Below are positions 49,801 through 58,907 of a DNA stretch of 64,000 nt, piece by piece (position 1 is the first letter of the stretch; every line of letters starts with the position of its first letter). The position numbers were made by a program, and so were the translations under genes. The DNA is from Beroe ovata (taxonomy: Eukaryota > Ctenophora > Nuda > Beroida > Beroidae), in assembly GCA_946803715.1 (NCBI GenBank), contig CAMPET010000071.1, positions 189,479 through 253,478 on the forward strand, in the 5' to 3' direction. The notes below the pieces were generated by a model. That model was not told the origin of the DNA. It did no database searches and was given only the letters and a program-made list of their open reading frames with translations.

Positions 49801-52800
49801 CTCGTATCACGTGTGTCCCACTGCATACAACTTCCAGTTCGATTCCACCTTCATGTATCTGATGGCGGGACTGCTCATGTTGAAGATATACCAGCTACGA
49901 CACCCTGACGTGAACCCCCATGCTTACACGGCCTACATCTTCCTCTCCTTCACGGTGTTTATTGAGGTATGATCATGGTGATGTTGGCAGGGGAAAACCC
50001 TGTAGTTAATAGTAATTGACTATAGTCATTGACTATATTGTTATTGTTTGTAACTGACTATTGGTCAATTACAGACATACCAAATTCATCAAAAACCACT
50101 CAAGCGATCCAAAGCTCAAGACTCACGATTCATAGGAAGGGAGCCCTCTCATACGTTTGTCACGTGACCCCGACACACGTGTTCCTGCAGGTGATTGGAG
50201 TGTACGTGCAGACCATCTACTTCTGGATCTGTTTCGCGGTGGTGTACGTGGTCGCCACGCTTTACTTCACATCACACATGTACTACATGGGCGTGATATC
50301 ACTCGATTGTGGAATCTTCTCGCGGATCACACACTTCTTCAGGTAAAAATAGATACGCCACCATATTGCAATCCGTGTCCTGGGATTCAGCTAGAATTCT
50401 CCTCGAATCTATCTGTTTGCAGAAAAGCAATAGATTTGCTTCGGTAGTCAACTCCTGGGATTGAGAAGTTGTAATAAGTCGTACATTACCAATTTTGTAC
50501 GGTCAATACGGTATTCCTTATCACAATATATACCACATACTTCTCAAGACCTCCAAGACCTAGCAATACCAGTGTGTAGGTACATCGGTGTCTTTTATCA
50601 GTGTTATCTGAGGCCCGAATATTTTTTCTCATCGTATGTTTCTAGCATTGGGGTTGCTTCATACCCTTTCCACAGGTTGCTGCAAAGAAACTCTCGTTTT
50701 GAATTTTGCTTTCTCTCGTAAAATCGTATTTTAGCTGTGCGGCAACTCATTCTAATCATTTATTACCACTGCCTAATGCCTTTAGAAGATGCGGGTTCCA
50801 ACTTGAGTTTGCTAAGACTGGACATAGATCAACTGATTAACATAATGTCACACATTTGCTAGCAACTTGACCTATCGGTAGGAATTCCCCAAAAACAGAG
50901 ATGGACGAACCTCCCCTGTTGCAAATAGTGTCCGGGGCTACGCTCGGATTTGTTATCATGGTTACACTCTTCTGTTTTTGTTGTTTCTGCTGCAAAAAAA
51001 GATCGGGATCAACAGGGAACCCTGTCGTCATAGTGGAGAACACTGAAGTCACATCAATCCCGGCCAGTCATGGTGGATATACCGACCACCCACAACAACC
51101 ACAACCCATTTACCCTGGCCAACCCATTTACCCTAGCCAACCTCTCTATCCTGGCCAGGCTGGTGGTTATGCTGAAGCACCATCAGGTTTCCCNTAAATA
51201 AAGAACGGTAGATGCCGCGGACAAAGACAACCAAATCTCATTTGGTTTTGGGAAAAATACATATATAAAAATTTATGGTTCTGATTATGGTAATCTCATT
51301 ATTCGCAGTAACTGTGGCTACATACTGCTCGGTCTTCTGTTTCTACTCATCGTAAAACATCGCGATACAAAGTATCAAGCCTCGATAAGGGAAAAACCAA
51401 TTCTTGGAAAGAAGTAAGTTGCAAATGACAGACCTCACATTTTCAAGAAACAAGTCCCAGAGTATTTACTCACACACACTCTGTACAGGTATGGGTTACC
51501 TCAACATAATGGAATCTACTACTCTGTAGGATTCTCTCTATGTATGGAGGGACTGCTGTCAGGTAAATTGCCAGACTCCAGATATCAATGAATTCCGACA
51601 TTCTTAAATTAGAGATCCACTTTTTTACAGTTCACCCATTCGTAGAATTGTTGTTAAGTTGTCCCCGGTCAAAATGTGTGTTACTATGTGTGTCATGAGT
51701 AACCCCCTAGAAAAGCCTCTCTCTTTCAGCCTCGTATCACGTGTGCCCCACTGCATACAACTTCCAGTTCGATTCCACCTTCATGTATCTGATGGCGGGA
51801 CTGCTCATGTTGAAGATATACCAGCTACGGCACCCTGACGTGAACCCCCATGCTTACACAGCTTACATCTTCCTCTCCTTTACGGTGTTTATTGAGGTAT
51901 GATCATGTTGATGTTGGCAGGGGAAAACCCTGTAGTAAACAAACCCACCTATAGTTAATAGTTATTGACTATAGTCATTGACTATATTGTTATTGTTTGT
52001 TACTGACTATTGGTCAATTACAAACATACCAATATCAAAAACCACTCAAGTGATCCAAAGCTCAAGGCTCACGATTCACGTCGAATTGGAGCCCTCTCAT
52101 ACGTTTGTCACGTGACTCCGACACACGTGTTCCTGCAGGTGATTGGAGTGTACGTGCAGACCATCTACTTCTGGATCTGTTTTGCGGTGGTGTACGTGGT
52201 CGCCACGCTCTACTTCACATCACACATGTACTACATGGGCGTGATATCACTCGATTGTGGAATCTTCTCGCGTATCACACACTTCTTCAGGTAAAAATAG
52301 ATACGCCACCATATTTCAATCCATGTCCTGGGATTCGGCTAGAATTCTCCTCGAATCTATCTGTTTGCAGAAAAGCAATAGATTTGCTTCGGTACGGTAG
52401 TCAACTCCTTGGATTGAGAAGTTATAAGTCGTGAAATTACCAATGCTGTACGGTCAATACGGTATTCCTTATCACAATTATACCACATATTTTTCAAGAC
52501 CTCCAAGACCTAGCAATACCAGTGTGTAGGTACATCGGTGTATTTTATCAGTGTTATCTGAGGCCCGAATATTCTTTCTCATCGTATATTCCTAGCATTG
52601 GGGTTGCTTCATACCCTTTACACAGGGTGCTGCAAAGAAACTCTCGTTTTGAATTTTGCCTTGTGCTTTCTCTCTTAAAATCGTATTTTAGCTGTGCGGC
52701 AACTCATTCCAATCATTTATTACCACTGCCTAATGCCTTTAGAAGATGCGGGTTCCAAGTTGAGTTTGCTAAGATGGGACATAGATCAACTTATTGAAAT

Positions 52801-55800
52801 AATGTCACACATTTGCTAGCAACTTGACCTATCGGTAGGAATTCCCCAATAACGGAGATGGACGAACCTCCCCTCCTGCAAATAGTGTCGGGGGCTACGC
52901 TCGGATTTGTTGTCATGGTGACACTCTTCTGTTTTTGTTGTTTCTGCTGCAAGAAAAGATCAGGGTCAACAGGGAACCCTGTCATCATAGTGGAGAACAC
53001 TGAGGTCACCTCAATCCCGGCCAGTCATGGTGGATATATCGACCACCCACAACAACCACAACCCGTTCACCCTGGTCAACCCATTTACCCTGGTCAACCC
53101 ATTTACCCTAGCCAACCTCTCTATCCTGGCCCGGCTGGTGGTTATGCTGAAGCACCATCAGGTTTCCCAGAGTCAGGTGTCTATGTTGCTCCTGGTGGAC
53201 TTTATGTGATACCAGGTTGTACACTGAGCAACCCTCTGGTGTACCCTGGTGAGCAACCTCCCCCGTACACTGAGTTTGACACCGCTGGAAACAACACCGA
53301 ACCGGAAGCCGCACTTCCACTAGGCGAGGATCAAGCTGTGGATGAGTGACCTAACAACTGATCTCTGATCATTACGTCATCTCTAACGACAATCTTGTTT
53401 TTCGTGAAGTATTTTGAACCGCATAAATTGTAGATTTCATCAAATAAAAAGACAATGATTCCGCCGTTTTCTTAGTGTTAAACAATTGTGATCGCAATAC
53501 TAAAGGGCACAGAGTGCTTAGCATACTCAATATCGTCAAAAAGGGAAGTTTATCACGCACTTCAATACTATGAATACGAATAGTAGCATATCTAAATACG
53601 GTAAGATGCCATGCCAAATAAGGCAATAATAAGTAACTAAGTATGGCAACATATTTGAGAATCTCTGCGATATCTAGTACAATTTCTTCCAGTTTTCGAG
53701 GGCGCAGTCCGCATCTCCTGCTACATCATTCCTCCCGTCCTTGTGTAGCATGGTTCCATCCTTGTTAACTATCGCCAGACACGGAATACCGCTCACTTGA
53801 CAGTTCTGTTTCAGAGTTTTTCCCATTTCACTGCCAAACTCAGCAGCATAATAGTCACCATGCTCCTGTGGGCGAAACACTTGTTAAATGAGAGTCATTC
53901 TTGTGATTTGCAGTAGACCTCCTCCCCGGTGAACAGACAATCATTCTCGAATCAGTTATCAATGGGTATAGAACATACCATATAAGTACGAAATCATCAC
54001 TGATACAATCTCGAGATGGAGCAAAACATCAAGAAATTCACGCGTTATTCAACCACCTCCCACCTTGAAGTAATCCATCATTTCCTTGTCCGATCTGTCG
54101 GACGAGACAAAGATGATAACGAGTCCGTCGTTCTTGTTGTCATCCCAGAATTCCTTGAGCATGGGCGTGAATCCACGGCACGGAGGGCACCAATGCGCGG
54201 AGAAATAGATTGCTATCACCTGGGCGGAGCAGAGTTATGGGAAAATAGGGCGTGGTCAATGACCGATAATTGGCAATGGAGGGAGATAGTGGTGCGCACT
54301 GCGCAGGACTGATTGTGTGATGTGTACATATGAACAGTGGTTTCATGATGTAGTTACCTGTGCATTTTGGACGACTTCACTTGCATCACATGGAGTTCCG
54401 TCACTTTTGATGATTTTGTGACCTTGAAATACAGACATCTTCCGCCCTTTGATAATGAAAATGGTAATTGAATGTGTACGTAGCAAGACTAAACATAGTG
54501 CAAGTCCAAACTAGCTAGAAAAACAAGGTTTTTTGTCAATATTCAACTTTATAGTCTTGATAAAATACAGATAGATATAAGTCAATCTGCAAATTCAAGG
54601 TAAGATAAGAAAAAAGAAAAAAGCTACTGATACTTGTTGAAAGTTAATTGCAATACATTTGAATTACAGTAGTTTTGCTAATTGCTTATCAACGCATCTC
54701 TTATCTGTGCAACTCACAACTAAGATTTGGAGTGTGAACAATTTAAACAGCTGGAAATCGAATAACAAAGAGAGTACGATAGCAGTTACCAATGTATTAT
54801 AAATGCATGGAGAACAATTATTGCTACCGCGCTAGGAAGAGTAATACGAAACCGTATGGCCGGTCTCTACGTATACTATACAATCGGTTCTCAAACGAGA
54901 ACTAGGATTGGAAATGAGGCACTGAGAACGGAGCCAGATATTCACAAAGCATTTAGCTTTCCTGTGGACACACGCATACCGTTTCCTGTGATCTGTGCAA
55001 AGTACACTGTACTCTGTACAGACTGTTATACACGCTAAGTGAAGCAAAAACTGTTAAGCAAAAGTAAAGCAAAAAGACGTTAGCTGCGGCAGCAAGTTTG
55101 GTCCCCAACAAGCAAATTGCAGCAACATAACTATACATAAACGAGTCGCATAGCAACGGAGAGCAAAATGGGCATCTATATATTGTGTACATTGCGACTA
55201 GGTCTCCATGATAATTGTACAAAATGATGTGTAGATAATGGTGATTTGTCCATTTTAGTTTTACACAATGGACAGCCAATTTGTCTCATATTACCATGCA
55301 CAGCTTATGCCTCCTTCCCATATCATTATCACATACAATTATCGGTGACACCAATTCGCAAATGTGACGTAGGAATCAGACTGCTGATTTGACGAATGGG
55401 TACTCGTTCGTCAAGATCTTTGACATCACTTTGAAACATTGACCTAAGAATGCTGAAGATGGAATCTTTTGATACCAGAAAAGGCCTGTGTGACTAAACC
55501 GAATGGGTGCCCGTTCGTTACGATCGTTGAACTTGAGTCTTGAAACCAAATAATGAATATTGAAGAAAATCCGGAAGACTTCCAAATAATCTCGCACTTG
55601 ATATTTAAATTCCACTTTATTTTACACTTCACACATTAGCGTTACCCCACCCCCTTCTCCCCAGGACTGATTTTATCGCGAGTCCGAAGCCCCTCTACAT
55701 GGACAGATTCGTGTTCCTGGTCCTCGTTGTTACTCTCAACTTTGCTGCTGCTATTCTGGGCGTGGTCTTCCAACCCGGTGATTTCCCGTCCTTCCTCCTG

Positions 55801-56506
55801 GCTGTATTCCTGATCAACCTACTCGCATACTTCGCGTACTACGTCATCATGAAGTTCATCCACAGCGAGGTATGAACTCTTCTCGATTTGTCATTGCGTT
55901 TTAACACTAGTAACATGTTAGTTACATGTAACTAACATGCTCCTTTAGGCCTCAGTGTATATAAAAGTTCTGAAAAGGGCTCTAGAAATGTGGGGCCTAA
56001 AAGAGCGTTGCTCCCTGGCCCCTAAATCTATTCACTCTGACCGCACCCCCCCCGTGTTTCAGTACCCGTACCCAATTACGGTGTTCTGTGGTGCTCTCAC
56101 CATGGTTACATGGATCTGTGCGCTCTACTTTTACTTCTCCACTGTTACCAACTGGCAACTCCCAGCTGCTCTTTCGCGAACAAAGAACATGGAATGTCTT
56201 GTTCTTGGTAAGTGTTGTAAGGACACAACCTTCGTCACTTCCAATTTCAATTGTGGGATAACCCGTATGTGTCCTACTACTACATAGGTATAGGCGTAAC
56301 AGTCATGCTGCATGACTGTTACGCCTATTGTAATAGTAAGTGATGCATGACTCATGCATCACTTACCATTTTTCCCAGATTTCTACGACAACCATGATGT
56401 CTGGCACATCATTTCCTCTCTTGCTCTCTTTTTCGGGTTTGTCACCGTCCTCACCCTCGACGATCACTTGCTCAACAAACCAAGGAACGAGATCAGGGTT
56501 TTCTGA
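46831..56506 (+). CDS. SIDT: SID-1 transmembrane family protein (SIDT), 15 exons
   Basis: Exons 46831-47132, 47236-47451, 47538-47712, 47845-47987, 48084-48218, 48441-48510, 48628-48958, 49117-49222, 49386-49490, 49566-49639, 49800-49966, 50191-50342, 55665-55869, 56063-56207 and 56379-56506 give 817 residues, all in phase. A signal peptide ([13 protein letters not shown]) precedes an N-glycosylated beta-rich ectodomain ([20 protein letters not shown]). One membrane helix ([20 protein letters not shown]), a cytosolic loop, and a multi-pass domain follow. The metal-hydrolase-like residues of the CREST superfamily are present: Ser and His in SASYHVCP, Asp in FQFDS, and HDVWH in the last exon. 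The family binds double-stranded RNA and cholesterol and moves RNA across membranes. Exons 9-12 are repeated at 51309-52290. Two other genes lie inside intron 12. An ATG at 46756 is possible but gives a worse signal peptide. Confidence 0.94.
49331..51193. repeat. Duplicated 1.9-kb segment of SIDT, copy A
   Basis: Starts near TATATAAAAATTTATGGTTC and ends at the single N (51194). It matches 51256-53163 with a few percent difference. It carries SIDT exons 9-12 and the first 97 codons of the nested PPxY gene. Confidence 0.93.
50901..51193 (+). pseudogene. Truncated copy of the nested PPxY membrane-protein gene
   Basis: Same start ([17 protein letters not shown]) as the gene at 52858, cut by the N at 51194 after APSGF. 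It lacks one QPIYPG-type repeat unit relative to the complete copy, as an allele would. It is not an independent gene on present evidence. Confidence 0.8.
51256..53163. repeat. Duplicated 1.9-kb segment of SIDT, copy B
   Basis: Holds second copies of SIDT exons 9-12 at 51309-51413, 51489-51562, 51730-51896 and 52139-52290. All splice sites and lengths are intact. Because exon 12 ends in phase 2 and exon 9 begins in phase 2, a transcript reading through both copies would stay in frame. Differences are mostly silent or intronic. Confidence 0.93.
52858..53349 (+). CDS. Single-pass membrane protein with Cys-rich juxtamembrane segment and PPxY tail, nested in SIDT intron
   Basis: Single exon, 163 residues. 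A very short N-terminus (MDEPPLL) leads into one membrane helix at about residues 8-31, ending in [11 protein letters not shown], a likely palmitoylated Cys cluster before a basic stop-transfer. The rest is presumably cytosolic and rich in Pro, Gly and Tyr, with short repeats ([20 protein letters not shown] at about 72-91) and a PPPY motif at 134-137 followed by an acidic end. PPxY motifs recruit WW domains of NEDD4-type ubiquitin ligases. The layout resembles SHISA, WBP1 or VOPP1-type adaptors, but homology is not shown. It lies on the same strand within SIDT intron 12. AATAAA follows 94 bp after the stop. Confidence 0.8.
   Translation: MDEPPLLQIVSGATLGFVVMVTLFCFCCFCCKKRSGSTGNPVIIVENTEVTSIPASHGGYIDHPQQPQPVHPGQPIYPGQPIYPSQPLYPGPAGGYAEAPSGFPESGVYVAPGGLYVIPGCTLSNPLVYPGEQPPPYTEFDTAGNNTEPEAALPLGEDQAVDE
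53443..53448 (+). terminator. Candidate polyadenylation signal of the nested PPxY gene
   Basis: AATAAA 94 bp after the stop codon at 53347-53349, at a typical distance for a short 3' UTR inside the host intron. A downstream GT-rich element is not obvious. Confidence 0.5.
53674..54438 (-). CDS. Thioredoxin-fold protein, nucleoredoxin-like / tryparedoxin-like, nested in SIDT intron
   Basis: Exons 54438-54358, 54219-54064 and 53865-53674 give 142 residues. The active site is WCPPC at residues 37-41 ([16 protein letters not shown]), typical of the tryparedoxin/nucleoredoxin branch rather than WCGPC thioredoxin. The text [16 protein letters not shown] and the cis-proline site [13 protein letters not shown] are characteristic. 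The size fits NXNL2-type proteins. The protein is expected to be cytosolic and to carry out dithiol-disulfide exchange or redox signalling. It sits antisense in SIDT intron 12 between the PPxY gene and SIDT exon 13. All junctions are phase 0 with GT-AG introns, and the start ATG is the only one in exon 1. Confidence 0.93.
55326..55520. repeat. Diverged copy of the window-start repeat
   Basis: Words GGTGACACCA, AATGTGACGTAGGAAT, GACGAATGGGTACTCGTTCGTC and CGAATGGGTGCCCGTTCG reproduce the unit seen at 1-285, including its GACGAA...TTCGTC hairpin, in about two decayed units. It lies in SIDT intron 12. Confidence 0.7.
56290..56366. repeat. Twin hairpins in SIDT intron 14
   Basis: Two neighbouring palindromes. 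ATAGGCGTAACAGTCATG (56290-56307) has its perfect mirror at 56311-56328. GTAAGTGATGCATGA (56336-56350) has its mirror at 56352-56366. The second ends 10 bp before the acceptor of the last SIDT exon. The arrangement copies that of 43654-43728. Confidence 0.93.
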
Positions 56507-57570
56507 TTGAGATTATCCATTGGACGAGTAATATTCTAATAGAGTAATAGTCTGAGCAATATTCCAAAGGGCACCACGATCATGATATTGCTCAGACTAA
56601 GCAGGGTGTCTTCACTCTTCATTGATTGACAGAACTCAGAGTTCGAAGCTTTTGATAATGTTATTTGATTTTGAAATTAATTTGAGGCAATTGTTGTGAC
56701 TGCCCGTGAAGTCCTATTGTTTACAGTTGCTATCACTATGCTAAATTATTTGATTCTTACCTTGATTATAATATTACTGTTCTGCAAGAAGCATGCGTCT
56801 CTGGATGTTATTTGCCCTAGTCAGCTGCTGGTTTGTGCTTGTGTTATTGATTTGATACATGAGTATATTATTTCAACCCTTGTTTCAGTACATCGATCTT
56901 TGGACATATCAGAGTTAGCGCAATCAATCACAATGCTTTAAATTACTGGATAAATGCTTTAAATTTAATATCACTTAAATAATTAAATGATCTCTAGATA
57001 ATAAGTACCTAACTTTAATAGACTGTTAAGAATGATAAGTCAAAGTACTATCCATGGTGCAATGGTTGTAATTGATCGTGTGTTCTCATCGGAGCCAATT
57101 GAAATTGAAATTGTATTGAATTGATTGCGTAGTGATTGAGATTGATTAATTCAAATTTTATTTCAGAATTATTACATTTGCACAGTGACTTGTTCATGGA
57201 TCGTTGATTTTGGAGATTTGCTTTTACTATACTGTAATTGTAAAACAGAAAATATTAATGTTGATAATGATATGTTTGAAGTCTGATTTTTTGTCTTATT
57301 GAGCAATGAGCCAGGATCTGGCTCATTCGAGGCCAGTTGTGTACAAATACAATTAGTATTACGATTACAATGAATTGTGATCTGAATTTAATTTACATGA
57401 CACTCAGAATCAGATCACAAATCATGATTAGCATTTGGTTTGGTTGTCCTTTTTTGTTATCACGTTGACGCGACGTACATCAAAATTGTTTCAATTTCCA
57501 ATTCCCGGTTTCCGCGCTGCGTCTAGTCAGAGTCTAGCGCTGCGTCTAGTCAGCGTGATCGTGACGCCGT
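56507..57570. other. Intergenic downstream of SIDT
   Basis: About 1.1 kb, strongly AT-rich, with no coding signal. It becomes GC-rich near 57520, where AGTCAGAGTCTAGCGCTGCGTC-like direct repeats occur, just before the foldback nest. Confidence 0.6.
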
Positions 57571-57578
57571 GACATGAC

Positions 57579-57796
57579 TTGTCGGACGATACCAGACCGC
57601 TGAAGCGGCTTGCGTCTGAGAATAAGTTTGCGCCGCGCGCAACGAAATTCTCGACAGGGTCTACCATCGATCGACATTGTAAGATTTAAATTTCACCCTA
57701 CCCTTGCTGACGGGATTTTATCCCTGGCAAGGGGCGGCCGCGGATTGAAAATCGCGCGCACCGACGGTAGGGTGAAATCCTACAACGATCGACAAT
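57579..57796. mobile_element. TTGTC-family element containing a nested TTGTAGGATTT-family element
   Basis: The outer element starts TTGTCGGACGATACCAGACC and ends CGATCGACAAT. The 8-bp word GACATGAC flanks it at 57571-57578 and 57797-57804. Inside its right end sits a second element at 57677-57785 (TTGTAAGATTT ... GTGAAATCCTACAA) flanked by CGATCGACA at 57668-57676 and 57786-57794. The order of events is therefore readable: the TTGTC element inserted first, the other later. Confidence 0.9.
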
Positions 57797-57834
57797 GACA
57801 TGACCCATATTCCGCGCGCGCTCCTTTCTAGAAC

Positions 57835-57918
57835 AATTTTGATTGTTCTGCTTAGTGAACTTAAAGGTCGTAGAAATTTCTACGACCTTTAAGTTCACTA
57901 AGCAGAACAATCAAAATT
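57835..57918. repeat. 84-bp perfect palindrome
   Basis: Arms of 42 bp with no loop and no mismatch, centred between 57876 and 57877 (GGTCGTAGAAA|TTTCTACGACC). The outer ends are AATTTTGATTGTTCTG and CAGAACAATCAAAATT. DNA like this is usually unstable, so a recent origin is likely. Confidence 0.95.
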
Positions 57919-58222
57919 TTCAACTTTTATCTGACCTCTGTTCCGTGCGCGCAAGAAACAGAGTTTGAGATGTCAAATAAAATCAGCAGACAGCATCGAA
58001 AGTCTGGTTCGGCTTTCGATAAAAACGATAAATTATTTTGTCTCCAATATTTGAAATATTTCTTTTCATTTCTTCAATTTGCCCTACGAAACCTGTGCAC
58101 TCATTTCGCCGATTNTCCCGCCAGCAAGGGTAGGGTGAAATCCTACAAATTGAGCACTGAGCAGAACAGGGGCGGCGCGCGCAGCATGTGCATGAGCACC
58201 ATCAAAATTGTCAAATTTTATC

Positions 58223-58347
58223 TTGTCGGGCGATGCCAGACCGCTGATGCAAGCCGCGAAGCGGCTTGCGTCAGCAAGTCTGAGAATAAGTTTGCGCCGC
58301 GCGCGCGCAAGACGAAATTCTCGACAGGGTCTATCATCGATCGACAA
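58223..58347. mobile_element. TTGTC-family element (copy 4)
   Basis: 125 bp, starting TTGTCGGGCGATGCCAGACC and ending ATCGATCGACAA, with hairpin AAGCCGCGAAGCGGCTT. The 8-bp word ATTTTATC flanks it at 58215-58222 and 58348-58355. Confidence 0.9.
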
Positions 58348-58411
58348 ATTTTATCTGACCTCTGTTTCGCGCGCGCAAGAAACAGAGGTTGAGATGTCAG
58401 ATAAAATCAGC

Positions 58412-58532
58412 TTGGCTGTCGATGATAGCCCCTGTCGAGAATTTCATTGCGCGCGCGCCGCAAATCATTCTCAGACAGCTGGCGCTCGCCGCTTCGCGGC
58501 TCGCGTCAGCTGGGCCTAGCATCGCCAGGCAA
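58412..58532. mobile_element. TTGTC-family element (copy 5)
   Basis: 121 bp, diverged from the others (TTGGCTGTCGATGATAGCCC ... GCATCGCCAGGCAA) with hairpin GCCGCTTCGCGGC. The 8-bp word AAATCAGC flanks it at 58404-58411 and 58533-58540. Confidence 0.88.
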
Positions 58533-58907
58533 AAATCAGCTGACAGCATCGAAAGTCTGGTTCGGCTTTCGATAAAATCTGATTAAACAATGATAAATTA
58601 TTTTGTCTCCAATATTTGAAATATTTCTTTTCATTTCTTCAATTTGAAATAGTTCTTTTCATTCAATTATTCCTTGTTGTTGATTCCTTGATGCTTCAAT
58701 TATTCCTTTTATTGACGTTGTTGGATGTTTCTGATTTCGATTGTTCTTACATGCACTGTAAGGATACTGCTATGTTCTAGCATGTGTTCAGGTATCACAT
58801 TATACAGTAAAATCAATTATTCTTATATGACGAAGAAATAGCTAAAGCTACCTTCCTCTAGACAGTGAAACCAGTTCAAGAGCAACTTGACTGTGAAAGT
58901 TTCATAG

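Larger units (their letters stand above)
57929..58650. repeat. Composite of repeated foldback sequence
   Basis: Sequence around GACAGCATCGAAAGTCTGGT through CTTTTCATTTCTTCAATTTG occurs twice, at about 57987-58081 and 58541-58646. A CTGTTTC/GAAACAG hairpin block also occurs twice (about 57929-57975 and 58349-58408). A 58116-58147 fragment of the TTGTAGGATTT family begins at the single N (58115). The second copy is broken by insertion of the two TTGTC elements, so the N join may separate two haplotypes that differ by these insertions. Confidence 0.75.
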
